DNA of 64,000 bases, taken from the NCBI RefSeq assembly GCF_030253575.1, contig NC_080559.1, positions 35,654,501 through 35,718,500 of the forward strand, read 5' to 3'. The stretch is from Rhododendron vialii (lineage: Eukaryota > Streptophyta > Magnoliopsida > Ericales > Ericaceae). Within the stretch, counting starts at the first letter, position 1. Every line of letters begins with the position of its first letter. Below the pieces are notes generated by a model. That model ran no database searches, was not told the origin of the DNA, and saw only the letters and a program-made list of their open reading frames with translations. A program made the translations under genes and the position numbers. Shown in pieces: positions 32,584-46,460 of this stretch.

Positions 32584-34011
32584 ATGTTGGAGGAGCGTCG
32601 GTTCATTCTATTTTTGTGTGTCGTGCAATCGCTCGATCTTGTTCACCCATTGTTCATAAACTAGTAAGCTCGTTACTTCAAATATGAAAACTTTACCAAC
32701 CAAGGGGACTGGGGATTTCACCTACCTCTTAAATGGCTGAAAAAAATTTGTTTTTAGTTTTTCTTATTCGATTCTTCGTAGTACTGCTGCTGATTTGCAA
32801 GATGACGTACACCTAAGGATTGTCTTGGAAGTTTTGGATACGGAGAATGCGAAGTACTAACTTATTTCTATGCGCAAAAAAATATGTCTATTGTGTTCAT
32901 TTCTCCAAATTTGCATTTTATTTGTTAAAATGGTCAAAATCTAGTGGTTGTCAGAATGTAGGAATTCGTTTTTTCCTTCTAGAACTAGGAAAACGAGGGT
33001 TACAAGAACCTCTCTATAGTATCAGAAGGAAAAAAACAAAAAAAAAAAAACCTCCCTGCTTTTTTAGAACCTCTCTGGTTTAGTCGGTGAAGATTTTAGG
33101 CTCTTCGTTGGACAAGAGTTTAGGCTCGGTTTGAATGGAAAACAAGCAAATATAGAAATGTAATACTCCCTCTAGAACTCCTACATTTGTACAGGGAGTA
33201 TTCAATTAAGAATCGCATTTCAAACTAGGTGAGATTTTGACCCCTCCTGTCCTCCATGGTAATTTTGGATTCTTGCTCAATACCTTTAAAAAATAAAAAT
33301 AAATAAATAAATAAATAAAAAGAAGAAGTTAGCTCTAATAAATCTTCAGAATAAAAGCTTTGTGGCCTTGTGGTTGTGGAGTCCTGGGGCCGGTAGACAA
33401 TATTTGCAAATTCAGATTCTCAACTTTTACACCGCTGCAATAAAATACTACACAATTTCTTATACAATAAAATACTCAACATTTGCAAAATAATAACCAA
33501 TATTTACGGTAATTTGTCAACAAAATACTGAAATACCCATATTTGCAAGCTTTGTGATAATTTGCAAATCCTGTGGTTGGTGTTACGTATCTGCAATAAA
33601 GTACCAAATATTTGCAAGCTTCATGATAATTCGTCAACAATTAACTACACAGCAACAAAAGATCCAAAATCCCCCTCAAAAATGCTACAATTATAAACAT
33701 GGGCCCAAAATTGCGCGACACAAATAGAGAAGAAAAAACTATATGATCCTTCCCAAAGGAAGCAATAATCCTAGCAACAGCTTTGTCAACTTTCAGCTCT
33801 ACTTGGCATGTGTCACACTAGCTGCTCTGCTTGTTTTGCCCTTGCTTTGGAGAAAGGAAAAGAAAAAAATTTGCCAGGCCGGGTGCATTCCATCCATCTA
33901 TAGAAGGCGCTTTTACAGCATTCTTAGCAACGAACATGAGAAACGACGATGGACACTGGTGATGAATGAACGCCGGTCCGGCCAAAGAATCACAATGATG
34001 ATTTATCCTAT
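32584..34011. other. Spacer with worn repeats
   Basis: At about 33163-33200, TACTCCCTC faces AGGGAGTA across 20-odd bases, like a collapsed Stowaway end pair. At about 33465-33650, blocks such as ATATTTGCAAGCTT and GATAATTTG recur three times with a spacing of roughly 60 bases. No gene is seen. The 3' end of the minus-strand glycosyltransferase lies at the right edge. Confidence 0.5.
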
Positions 34012-37000
34012 TTAAATTGTTGTGTAATTGGAGAAAATTTGCATCAAGTTGTCCAGAGTTTCTGGTAAGAACTTCCTTGCAAATAAGTGACAGGGCCGTG
34101 GCCTTCCATTCCATAAGCAGGCTCTGATCTGAATTTCTTTCTGCAGCATATGAGACAGATTGTTTGTCAAAATTTTAATGCCCTAACCACATTTTAGGCC
34201 CCATCATTTCCTCGGATGGACTACTAATCCAAGAGACCACAGATCCAATGTTTGTTGGGAAATTTGAGGCTAGGATTACGTATCTGTCACTTACAATATC
34301 CAACAAAACAAGGGCATGGTAACCATAATCCCCTCACTATTACCCTGACAGTACTATTTAACCTTTGGAATCATATATTTCTTCCATGTAGTGCAGCCAA
34401 ACAAACAGGGCTTCAAACAATAACTTTTTTTTATTCAGGTCAGTCACCACATACCTTTTCTTCACTGGTAACATGCACACTTTCACCAATAGACTGCAAT
34501 AGAACACACCACAAACTGTCAACTCACAATCCAATAGTCCAAAACATAGCTAGAAACAGCATAGAATCATAACAAGAACACCAAAATAGTATATTGATGT
34601 CCACCACGATGGTGGCCTCTCTTATATCTCCCCTCATCCTCAAGTCCTCATGCCACACCACTTAATAAAATGATCACGCTGTCCTTTAGATTAAACGAAT
34701 GAAAAATCAATTCAATCTATGGACATGCATTTCAACAGGACTATTAGTATCCCTAAAAAGGGATGTGGCAGAAGATCTGTGACCAGATCATTAGGAAGGA
34801 TACCCATATTACCTAAGGGGAGAGAGAGAGAGAGAGAGAGAGAGAGATCAATAAACATGCCAAAATATTTGGAAAGCAGAACCTTACAGTAATATTTTTC
34901 AAAAGCTCTACAGTGATATCTTGAGCCGTGTACGATTTTGGATGCCACTTTCCTTCAGACCAATCAACATGTGTCACTGACCAGTTTGTGATGCCAACTG
35001 GATCAAACATCTGAAAATACAGAGACACAAGTCATTTGGTTTCAAATGGTCCAAAAAAGGCAACAGTTGGAGATGCAGATTGACCACTGGGATAGAAAAA
35101 CAAAAGATGCACTCACACTGAAAAATGTGGGCAAGTAGTGTTCATCAGAATAGCAGTTGCGTCCATCCATTCCTGGCTGTAAATACAAAAACATCAACAT
35201 TAGTAATTCAGCTTATGTAAGTACATATTGGACTTCCGTAAAATAGCAAATGAGTAAGGGTTCAAATCCAACCAAAAATGGCCCTTCGTCAAATCCAGTC
35301 TGACCTAATGTATACAGTTGCATCAAGAAGCACCAAATACAATCTAATCTTTCACTGAGTTTCACATAGCAACACAACGACTAGTATTTTCTCTAGTTAT
35401 CTCCATCTGATTGCATTAGGATCTATTTTTCAACTAGTATAGTAAATCCACACCTTGGAAAACTTGCTTTGACAACACTCTCGGTCTCAGAGACCATTTA
35501 CAATTGTGATGGTGTGCAAATGTGATGTTGTGGTCCAGACGAAAATTTCTACTAGAGTGGTAATTGATCATGAACAATCCAAATCAAATAGATGGGGAAT
35601 CCAAGGAGTATAAAAGTCTATTGCACTTACAGAAGGGACGTCAAAAGCAAGGAGCTGGGAGAAAAAGTAAATGGACCTCGAGGAAAGGGGACTCAGAGAA
35701 GTCAAAATAGAAGGGCTTGTGAAAACCTTACCTATAACGGAGACATAACTTCCGCTAAGTAGCTTTTCACATCAATATTCGTGGAACTATGAATATTTCT
35801 CTGCATAGAGCCGCAAGCTAGCAATGCAAGTTGAATGGGTGCCTTTCTAACTAGGGAAGCAAATACTAAGTGACCGAAACTAATGTCAGCAGCAGAGAAG
35901 TAGCCATTTTTGCTGACAAGTAAATATAAACTCGAGCAATAAATATAAATGAATATAAACATTCAAAATAAAATCAGATAATTATCACGGCACAAAAGTA
36001 CATAGTCAGCACTAATACATTCGAAGGAGAGGAAACGGCGGGAGCAAAGCTGATCTGACAAAGTTGTAAAACAAGTTATAAATGATGGCAAACTTTGCAT
36101 CCTTCTGCAATCACGTGTATGAATGAACAAGAATTCTAGTTCACAGTAGATAGTTGGCTCATTCGACCGAACAGAGAAAAAGTTTGGTGGGGCTGGCCCG
36201 GGGGCAAGGGAGGGACAAACAAGACCAGCGCTGCGTTACCAGGACAAGAATAAAGTTTACCAATATAACTGGCAGACATAAAAAATTCACAACTTGAAAC
36301 TCAGACATGGAAGACTTTAAATAGACCAAGCCCTTTCATCTACTATACACTTGATAATTATAACTCATACAAGCATGTAATACACTTGTAAATTGCAATG
36401 CTTTAACCAAAGGAAAATTCTATAACCACAAGCATTCACACACACACATTTATTTGTGGGTCCCACACACACTAGTGTGGGTCCCCAAGTGAACGTGAGT
36501 GTGTGTGTAAAAGTTTTGTGGTTGTAGAAGAATTGTTTACCATATGTATGATCTCATGGCAGCATAATGTCTAGTTATATAGCAATTTTTTTATCAGCTA
36601 GTAATAGTTGTATTTGGGTCAGGTAAATTACTTCATGGTACACATGCAGAACACATAAATGCGTTCCTTCTCGCATATCATCCAACCATATGCTCATCAT
36701 TTTCCTCTCCAGTCATGGGGTTTTCTATATCCGATGCTGCCACCATGCATGAGGAAATAAAAAATAAATACTGGTATGTCTGCATTGCACCTAAGTTCCA
36801 TGTGTCTTTCTAATTTCTCCCCCATTTCCCAAGGGTTAAAAACTTAAATACTAATGGAAAGGCACACTAGTTCCACATGTACAAGTTTAAACTTTCCGGA
36901 ATAAGCTAAATATTTAAATAACATGGGACACTGTCTCATAAAATGGCATTTCATGGAAATAACAAGGAACCATATGTGCCAAACGACATAGAAAAACCTT

Positions 37001-40000
37001 AATAACAACCAAATACCCCTCCTCCTTTACCCGGGCTTGGGACCGGCAGCATTAACAGAACACTGGCGGAGTTCTCACACTTGCGTCTTTCCACATAACA
37101 AGCTCAAGAATACAAACAGAATATGGCTAGAAGTACAACTTATATAACCTCCATATGGCATAAAGAAGGGATATTTAATAAATGGAACCTCGAAATAAAG
37201 GAACATGAGAAGCAGGAGCATCAAAGAGGCATAATGACATCAGAAGGCTCACTTGCAGACATAGACTTCGGTTTCAGTTGAACTTACTTCAGCTTTATAT
37301 TTTCATTGAAGTAATCAAGGGCTAGGATGCTAGGTCTGCTGTAACCTTCCTCGTTTGTAAGTCTTCGTATGCAGTTTAGTTTTTATCCTTGGGGGTTGGG
37401 TCTATGTACTCCTTTCAATTGAATTTTGGTTGTGGTTTCTCTTGGGTTAATGTTGTAGTCAAAAGCCATTTAGCTTTGTTCCTTCGATCCTAACTCTCTC
37501 CTTCTCTATGGTCTTGCTGCTGGAACTTCACTAGGAACTTAGGAAGGGAGATTTCTACTTGGTACAATGCTAAGTGACACCAACATTGTGCAAAGCATTA
37601 TACATCATTTTTTATTCCTAAATCTATGTAGCGTATGCATGTTCCCTTATCCAAGAATCGTATGCATATCTCTCTATTCTAAGCTTAAAGGTTCCAACAA
37701 GTACCAATAGACAGGTTAAATCCTAAAAGAGTAGCACAAATCTCTGAGTTCTGATGGCATATTCAAACCATGGAGAGGGAACTGTATTGCTAAACTGAGA
37801 TAACAAAGAAATGGAGATATTGCAGAAGACAAATTGAAACATTGAGACATGCCAAAAGAGCACGAAATGGTAAAAAAATCTAGAGCAGTGGTTAAATACA
37901 TAGCTTTTTTCCCGTGTTTTTTGATAAGTAGACAAATGCACAGCTGAAAAGCGGAAAAGCAACAATTGTATGATATATGGTGAAAACCACGTCACAACCA
38001 AAGAAACCAGTTTTGACAACTGAACCACCTTGCAGTAATCCCGGAATTTTGCATAGTAGAGACTATCAGCCATTACTACTAATGCATGCTGGCGCTTCAT
38101 GGTGAACCACTGCACAAATTTGAAAAGAAAAAAAACTATCAACTGAGACAGTTGGAGTAATTGAACTAGAGTATGCTGCAACTTAATAATCCTAAACAGA
38201 CTCATTTGAACCCAACCCACTCCCTATGATGGCCCACCTTCTTCGACCTTATGAATGAAGAGTTACTGGTGTAAAACGTCTACGAAAGAATCGATGGTAG
38301 ATTGCAGCGCCCCACACAGAAGGAAGCTGACAACGGCTAACTAACATTAATGCAGCCATACTCACAAAATGAGTTCATAATTCATATGCGGCCAATGTCT
38401 ACGAAACAACTGATGGAGATTGCAGTGCTCCACACAGAAGGAAGCTGGTAATGGCTATTATCTAAGTAGTAACCACTTTGTTAGTACTCTAACTTTCCTC
38501 TATTCAAATTAAAAAAGTCCGTAGATAAACACATCATGATGAGCTTCCAAGGCAAATGATAAATAACATACCTGTGCACCCTTCCGGAAGTCACTCATCT
38601 CGACTTCCGGTAACATATGCTCTGAATACCTGCCATTTCCAAGTGGTCCTGGATCCTCAAAGCTGGAAAGAATAAGAAGCATGTGTCAGTAATGACAAAT
38701 AAAGTAGGATACAAAAGAAGCAAACCAATGTTGCATTGTACATTCTGCATGTCTGTAGTTAAAAAAAAAAAGATTTATGAAAGGTATTAAGCTAAAGAAA
38801 CTTCTACAAAAGCTATAACAGAGTTATATGAAAACACTATGCGTACCAGTCAACAAAGCTGGTATTGGTGTACATTAGATAGTTGTACACGTAGTCAAAA
38901 TCATGCAATGGGATGCAACTGCGATCCAAGATAACAATAAGAGGAAATTGTTACTCCAAATTCAGCAAACAAAATATCAACGACAGTAGCAATCATCCAG
39001 TCACCTATCAGAAAGTAATACAAAGTGTTGGTTGTCAGGGTCTTTAAGTGCATTTGCTAACAGTCGTCTTTCTGCATCCACCATTGAAATCTTTCCCCAT
39101 ACTACCTGCAAATGAAATTCACAGAACTATTGTATTATTTACCTCTTATGATGACTACAATAAAATCCAAAAAAGCTTGAATTCTTCAAGCAAGTTCAGC
39201 CTACTTTCCAAACCATCCAACGCACAAATGTCATCAAAAACTCTACCTTTCTGGACCCCAAAAGAAAAAATAAGCAAGAAATTACGACACATTTTGCTTA
39301 ACAATGTACTATGACTATGAAACATAAAAACTTGAGCAACCATGAAACTAACACTAATCTATCAGTACAGAAAAACAAAAATTGTAGTAGTGAAAATTTA
39401 ATTATGCAATAAGAAGATACCAAAATTTTCCGGATATAATATATTGAAATAGTTTTGCCAATAAGATTCACAAACCTTGTCACTGCGGATTTCTCGATTG
39501 ATGAAGTAACGGCTAAAATGAAGGGGTTTATCCTTAGAGGCATGCACATAGACAGAAAATCTACCCTCTTGGCCCTGCAAAAGTACATAAAACGTTATCT
39601 CTAGATGACAGCTAGACAGGTCATGAGAAGTGGCATAAATGAATGAATGAAAACAGAAAAGCCAGCACTTATACCACACACTTAACAACGTAACAAAACC
39701 TCTTTTCAGAAAAATGGGTTCCTATAAATCTTGAATTAATAGGAAGTTAGAATTCCACATCATTTAAAATTCCTGGTGCAAAACATGACTGACTTATGAC
39801 TGGAAACTAGACATTTCATCAAACAATCAATCAAGTGGTATTACCGATATAAAAATCAATATCACCTTCACAATGAATCAAACACGTATATCCTGTTTCG
39901 TTTGATAGCTAGAAATATGCTGATGGCCACTGACACAAAGGAATTGAAGCTAGAAATTCTTTACCAATCAAGGGCAAAAATTATTGAGTGATTTGAAAAA

Positions 40001-40952
40001 TTGCAGGAGTCCTAGAAATCTGATGTGCAGATAATGTGGCGATGCTATATGGTGAAGTTGGGTGAGTGGATGGTCACACCGACCAACACCTACAACCCCT
40101 CTTGACGTGAATTACATGATCCAAATGTTCCATCACAACAAACACAAGAAATGACACTTGTAGAAATTATGTTTGACGTGCTCATTTTAACGACCATACT
40201 ATCTAACACAGTAGCCATACATCCATCAAATAGTAGAACCACAAACATTCCTGCCCCACTTCAAACAATGCTCCAATGGATTACCAAAGTTTACATTTGG
40301 CCACAATGATCCATTAGGCTCCACATGGCAAGCTACGTCCTATGTGGAGTTCAAACATGTCTTCTAGTTAAGATTACAAGAAGATCGTCTAATAAAATAG
40401 GTTGTAGCATAATAGGTTCTTGGAGAAGTCCCCTCCCCAAAGAAAGGGTTGTTCACCCAATAGAACTCCATGTATCACAAAAGGTTGAGGGGATAATTTT
40501 TTTCCCAATGATAGAGAACTGAAGAATGATGCAACAAGGTATTTAATGTTGGAATAGAAGAATCTTACATGAAAAAACTTATCCCAGAGCCTCTCAAAAG
40601 GCAATGGACCCGGAGTCAAGAACAGAAAAGCAAGTTTGGGGTTCTTTGTTTGACATGGTGGTGTACTCAAAATATCCCTAATCACAACATGAGAGGCAAT
40701 CTCGTCATCTGTAAGTTCCCTACCAGCAGCAGGTGGGAGCCATTTGGAAAATCCATTGCAACCATTAGATGAGAACACATAACAAGCAGCCGTGTTATGG
40801 GGTGGATAAACATAAGCGCAAATCAAGAACATGCAGACCAATGAAAGTAAAACTATGATCCATGTTGGCTTCTTCAGTTGGGTTCGGTGGCGAGAGACAG
40901 GCAAGATCTGCATTTCTTTCAGGCTTAGACGCCACCCATGAGCTGTCTTCAT
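34012..40952 (-). CDS. GT14 (DUF266/BC10-like) glycosyltransferase
   Basis: Ten exons read on the minus strand: 40952-40569, 39574-39476, 39105-39005, 38918-38847, 38662-38572, 38109-38029, 35176-35117, 35010-34888, 34493-34455, 34140-34012. They join in frame to 392 residues, close to Arabidopsis At5g11730-type proteins. The protein is a type II Golgi enzyme with a short cytoplasmic tail and one membrane anchor at about 29-48 (PTWIIVLLSLVCMFLICAYV). The Branch/GT14 catalytic region contains KNPKLAFLFLTPGPLPF, FSVYVHAS, NQHFVLLSDS, FEDPGPLGNGRYSEHMLPE, WFTMKRQHALVVMADS, NCYSDEHYLPT, THVDWSEGKWHPKSY and a conserved CLWNG to NYTTI end. BC10 relatives affect cell-wall composition; donor and acceptor are not known here. 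Introns reach 2.9 kb. No disruption is seen. Confidence 0.92.
34820..34847. repeat. (AG)n microsatellite in an intron
   Basis: About 14 AG units lie in the intron between the eighth and ninth exons of the glycosyltransferase gene. Confidence 0.85.
36416..36534. repeat. Palindromic (CA)n-containing element
   Basis: AACCACAAGCATTCACACACAC faces GTGTGTGTAAAAGTTTTGTGGTT, with AATTCT outside and CCCACACAC/GTGTGGG near the centre. The arms are about 55 bases, within the largest intron of the glycosyltransferase gene. It may be a small foldback MITE. Confidence 0.5.
37894..37944 (-). repeat. Probable micro-insertion footprint, imperfect repeats
   Basis: AAATACATAGC (37894-37904) and AAATGCACAGC (37934-37944) match at 9 of 11 positions. 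The 29 bases between contain TTTTTTGATAAGTA, the same core as in the perfect footprint at 27923-27980. The repeat mismatches suggest an older event. Confidence 0.45.
38278..38459. repeat. Duplicated 62-bp block, 119 bp apart
   Basis: GTCTACGAAA at 38278 and 38397 begins two similar blocks that both run into CACACAGAAGGAAGCTG. They lie in an intron of the glycosyltransferase gene and have about 10 differences. Confidence 0.65.
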
Positions 40953-42202
40953 CTAGAGTTAATTCATCACAACTTGGCCTCAAAGTAACTTATCATTTTC
41001 CAGCATCTCCATCAAGCATGTATGTCTGTATTAAGAGAGACACACCAAAGAGCCTACAACACCCGCCTTAAAACTGATTTTAGCTAGAATCTGAATCTGC
41101 AACCATACACAAATGCATTAGTGGACCTATAACTGCAAGAGACCGTAATATCAACAATTTGAATGCAAAATTTGTTCCAGAACTCACATCAAACGAATTT
41201 AATTCAACATCTCCGGCTGCCCAGGGACTGGGACTTGCCTAATTAATGCATGACTACTGCATATTATTCACGGCCATTTTAGAACCATTTCACCAAAAAC
41301 AAAAAAACGCACTACATGATCCAGGTTTTGATTCAGAACCTCTTGCATAAACTAATGAACTGCTAAACATCAAAAGGTAAACTCAAGGCCGATAGGATTT
41401 CAACCCGGAACTACGAGATAAAGAAATTAAAATTTCGATCGTATACTCAAATAACAGAACAAACTGATATCCCCAGCTATTCATAAAAGAGTTCACGTTA
41501 CAACAAAAGTCAACCGTAGGAAACACAATAGCCCTCAGGATCAAGCTGCCCCAACAACACTTACGGAAATCCGATTCACAGCAGAACTTCCATTCAGACA
41601 CAGGGATACATGTTTGCTCGGGCACAAACTACGTAATCTGATGACTGGGACCAGTAATCTATGCCTATCGGAACTAGGCACAATCAACTCGGAAATACTA
41701 TTCAGGTTCATTACGAAATCGAATATGATATCAAGATTTCCTGTTTCAATGGATTTAGTATGGAATTCAAGATAACCATGTGGAGGTAGTGATCAGTTGG
41801 GATTTAGTATGGGATTACCTAACCTGTTCCAGTTAGCCAAACAAACTCAACGGTTCTTATCCCATCATCAATGTCCAAACTCAATAAAGACATTTAAAAT
41901 TCCAAACCACATTGATGAAACAAACGAACTAGAGAGAAATCATAAGAAAAACAGCAAAAAGTAAGCGAGATTCATATTTTTCGAATCCCAGAGTATTAAG
42001 GAACTCGCTCAACGTACACATACACGTACGGGTACCTACGTTTTTGTGTGTGTGTATACATGCACATATATATATATTATTAGCTTTCGCTTTCGAGAAA
42101 GAGACGCAATACCTGATTAAATCCAGACGTGAAAGCTACGTGAAATCTCGAGAGCCAACTGTTAACAGGTGTTTGGATCTAGGGCACGAGACGGAAGAAG
42201 AC

Positions 42203-42204
<2 letters not shown>

Positions 42205-42240
<36 letters not shown>
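42205..42240. repeat. (AG)n microsatellite
   Basis: About 18 AG units. In the orientation of the neighbouring minus-strand gene it is a CT tract, as found in many plant leaders. Confidence 0.85.
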
Positions 42241-42243
<3 letters not shown>

Positions 42244-42882
42244 GGGATGGCATAGTATGATTTGGACTAGTAATATAATATCGGCATGTCAACTCAGATA
42301 ACATGTGCGAAACAAATTGGACGACCCATCTGTTATGTCTATGTCTGTTCTTTCTCTCTCGATCCCCCCACTCAGATTTTCAAATTCTGTGTTTTTTATT
42401 TCCTGTTTTTTTCGGATTTTGTTTTCTCATGGGTGATTACTGCCGTAGTCACGAAATTCTTTAAAAATATACTATCCATTTCTATTCTCACCTAGGTCAT
42501 AATGGGAGGAGGGGGATCGGTTTTGTCAAAATCTGTCTTATTACTGGTTTTTGCTGTTCCCACTTTAGTTGCTGGTTTTGGTTTAAGCTTTTTTATAACC
42601 GAGGCAGCGTATGCGCAAATAAACTAATTTTGAGATCTTAAAATTAATGACCAGGCAAATCTTTCAAACATGCGACTTCGTGAAGGACAACCTCTTATTG
42701 CTTTTCTCATTTTCACTTAGCTAAACCCCTTTGTTAATCTCCCTCAAAGCTACCAGTTCTAAAATTGTACAAAAACAAATGTTAGATGATTGTGAGATTT
42801 TAATTAGCCCTTTTTCTAACTCTAATTTATTACTGGTATTTTGTCTAGGAAGAACAGGTGTTAAGTTACTAACCCATGCACT

Positions 42883-42926
42883 AACTACACGCGTGGCTGA
42901 TCAAAAAAGAAAAACTACACGCGTGG
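42883..42926 (+). repeat. Micro-insertion footprint with 14-bp direct repeats
   Basis: AACTACACGCGTGG is repeated perfectly at 42883-42896 and 42913-42926. The 16 bases between are CTGATCAAAAAAGAAA, sharing CTGATCAAAAA with the footprint at 28954-28996 although the flanking repeats are unrelated. Confidence 0.7.
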
Positions 42927-43811
42927 TTCATTGAAAATTAAAAAGGCACAATTTTTTAAAACTATCTACATGGTTCACTCGAATAGTCTTTGTTAGGCAG
43001 AATTCTATTTTCATACCCTTTCTTTGTTAGTGATCTTGGTTGGTTATGACTTGAGCATCAAAATGTGATGTTCTTACGAATCGAGGGGGTTGGCATTGTT
43101 CAATGCCAAAATCAACAACCAAGTGTATTTCTAGTTATGACTCTTAGTTTGGCTTAAGTTGTGTTTGTTGGGTTTGTGTGTAAACTGACACCAGAGTTAT
43201 CGAAAAAGGTATCATAGAAGGGGAGAATGAAGCCAAGTTTAAACAACGCAGGCCTAAATAAGAGTGTGGATGAGTTTTTACATGCTTCGATTATAAGATG
43301 GAGCACACTTGGCTGGTACGGATTCGATTCTGTTGTCGAATATGGGTTTACTTACAGTAATTGGTGCCCCTGAAGGGCAAGTTAAGATTGAGGCTTGGTG
43401 CCCAAATCTCTTCTTGATTTTCCCAAAAACCATTACCATTGAGGACCATATCTCTGACTTCTACTATTTAATCAGTGTTCATTCACAAACCTCGGCAGGG
43501 ATTTCAGTTTGTACAGGCACTGTAAACCTTGGTTGAGACAAATCAAAAAATACCAACGCAGCAACACTGAGGGACCAGAACATCAAGAACCTCGTAAAAA
43601 ATGATCAACATTACTCCCACATTTTGAGTTCTGCCCACAAGAAAAATGAAAATAAAAAACGCAAACAACATACAAATTTGACAAGCACTCGAACACCAGC
43701 AGCTCAATCATTTCGATTATATTTTACTTTTGACAATTCCGCGACAATTACAACAGAAGCTGATCGCGCAAAACTTCGAACTTGTATGCTCGAATAAATG
43801 TACAAGAACAA

Positions 43812-46419
43812 CTATGGGTTTCGTATATTTCTCACATCCTCAGCACGATCTTGTGAACCAGCATTTTCGCGAATATCCAATTTGCGCCTTTTAGCAGCCA
43901 GCCGAGGCCGCAACTACAGAGCATATGAACTTATTAGTGCGCTACGATATCTGATAAGAAAAACAAAGCAGAACAAGAGAGAATGCCAGACCGCACACAT
44001 CCAAAAGACCAAAAGTTGTGCACAATGAGGACATGATCCTTTAACCTCGGGTAGAAAAATATAACTTTGTCACTTACCTAGACATCAAGTTCAAAAATAT
44101 AACATAGCTTCTTCCCTATTAGCCCATCTACTCTTAAATATTCTTATACTCCTTTCTATTGTTAGGCCAAATGAATGGTCAAAATCCTACTAACATAAGA
44201 ATGTGTAAACCCTCATTCTCCCTGATCTGACAGCAAAAACCATGAGAAATCAACCAAACCCTCCGCATGAATTGGCTCTCTTTTTTTTCGTGGTAGTCTT
44301 TCTATGACTCAGCATGTATTCATACAACCATTCACATTATTTTGCCATTGACACAACTTTACATTTCCCAGTTTAATGCTACAATGTACTTGTTAGTATG
44401 GCTCAGAAGACTCCATTCGGGAATCTCCTAGCTCTCACAAAGCTTGGTAACTAGATCACATCTTATAAAACATTGCCCACTTTTTCACGCTGTAATAGCC
44501 AACAGAACTTCGACATTCCCAATGGATTTTGTGACCCAGTGTCCTATGCGCCTAGATAACAGAAACAAACTCCGACTTGTTCCAGGTCATGCATGAGATT
44601 GCCCCCAAAGCATAACCAAACCAAACCGAGCCTTTTGTCTCAATCACTTGGTGTCAGCTACATGAATCATTTTCCTCCATTGAGCTCTGTCAAGGGTCAC
44701 TTGTTCACACAAACCCATTATATTCATATTTTTGCGCACAACATCTAATGTCAATTTAGGTCTACCCCTCCCCGTAGCATTGCTACAAAAAACTATCCAA
44801 TCCGCTCTCTTAACTATTGCATCTCCTAGTTTACGATAAACATATCCAAACTACCTTAGCCTATTTTCCTTCAACTTCTCCTCTATAGGTGCTACACCTA
44901 CCATCTCACGAGCAGTTTCATTTTTAATATCTCGTCTAGTCTTACCACATATCCACCTCAACATTCTCATTACCACTACACTCATCTTACTCGCTTGTTG
45001 TTTCTTAATAGGCCAACATTTTGTCTCGTAAAGCATCACTGATCTTATGGCAGTTTCATAGAATTTTCCCTTCAATTTTGTAGGTACCCTCTTATCACAT
45101 AGTACACCAATAGCGCTTCTCCACTTAAGCCACCCCATTTGAATCCTATGGATCACATCATCGGCAATCTCTCATCTCTACTAATAATTGAGCCTAAATA
45201 CCTAAAATGATCACTCTATGATATCTCCTGGTCTTGGATCATCACTTTTTCTTCATGCGCACTGCTGGTACCACTAAACCTGCACACCATATACTTAGTT
45301 TTACTCCTACTTATCCAAAAACCCTTTGACTCTAATGCTTCCCTCCAAATTTCTAGTTTCGTATTAACACATCTAGCGGTTTCATCTACAAAGACAGTGT
45401 CATCTATAAACACCATACACCATGGGATATCCTCCTGAAATTATCTAGTCAATTAATCCATAACTAAGGCAAAGAGGTACGGGCTCAAGGCTGACTCTTG
45501 ATGCAATCTTACAGTAATTGGAAATTCACTTGTTTCCCCTACAATTAATCTAATGGTAGTGACAGCACCTTCATACATGTCTCTAATCACCTTGATATAC
45601 CCTTTGGTCACTCCCTTTTCTCTCCAGAACCCACCATATGATGTCTCTAGGCACCCTATCATAAGCATTTTCTAAGTCTATGAAAACCATATGGTGATCC
45701 TTCTTCTTTACTCAGTGTTTTTCTACCAATTTCCTTAATAGGTAGATAGCTTCCATGGTTGATCTTCCAGGCATGAACCCAAACTATTTCTCTAACACCG
45801 TAGTCACCATCCTCAAGCAATGCTCAATAACTCTTTCCCACAACTTCATCGTATGACTCATCAATTTAATACCTCTATAGTTGTTGCAGCTTTGGATCTC
45901 CCCTTTATTCTTATAGATAGGTACTAAGATGCTCCTTCTCTATTCATCGGGCATCTTCCTAGTCATAATAATCTTGTTGAACAATTTCATCAACCAAGTC
46001 ACCCCCAGGTCACCTTTGTATTCTTTTCAAAACTTTAACCACTTTGAACTTTTGTATTCTTTGATAAAACTCATATTCTATGTTCTTGCTAGGTACATAC
46101 AACTGAAAAGTGATAAATATTTAAGTGTCACAACACAAACATTCTTGTGTGTCTTGCGTGAAAAGTTCAAGGGTTAGCTTGAAAGGTGCATATGCAACTT
46201 CGCAATGTTGGACAGTGTACCAACACAAAGCTCACAGGTGGATTCTCTTTCTTTTCAAACAACAAGAAAGAAATAAGTTTGTGAACTTCCTGCTCATTAA
46301 CAGTTTTCGGGGACTTGGTACTTGGGTGAGGCCTAAGAAACCTCTGCTAAGGGAAGTTGGGGATTAAAACTTAAGGTATCCAATCGAGGGGATTCATTAA
46401 AATCAATCATACCATTTGG

Positions 46420-46460
<41 letters not shown>

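Larger units (their letters stand above)
40953..43811. other. 5' flank of the glycosyltransferase and spacer
   Basis: No coding frame is convincing. An (AG)n tract at 42205-42240 reads (CT)n on the minus strand and may belong to a leader exon of the glycosyltransferase about 1.25 kb upstream. A micro-insertion footprint is at 42883-42926. The PHD gene on the minus strand ends at the right edge. Confidence 0.45.
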
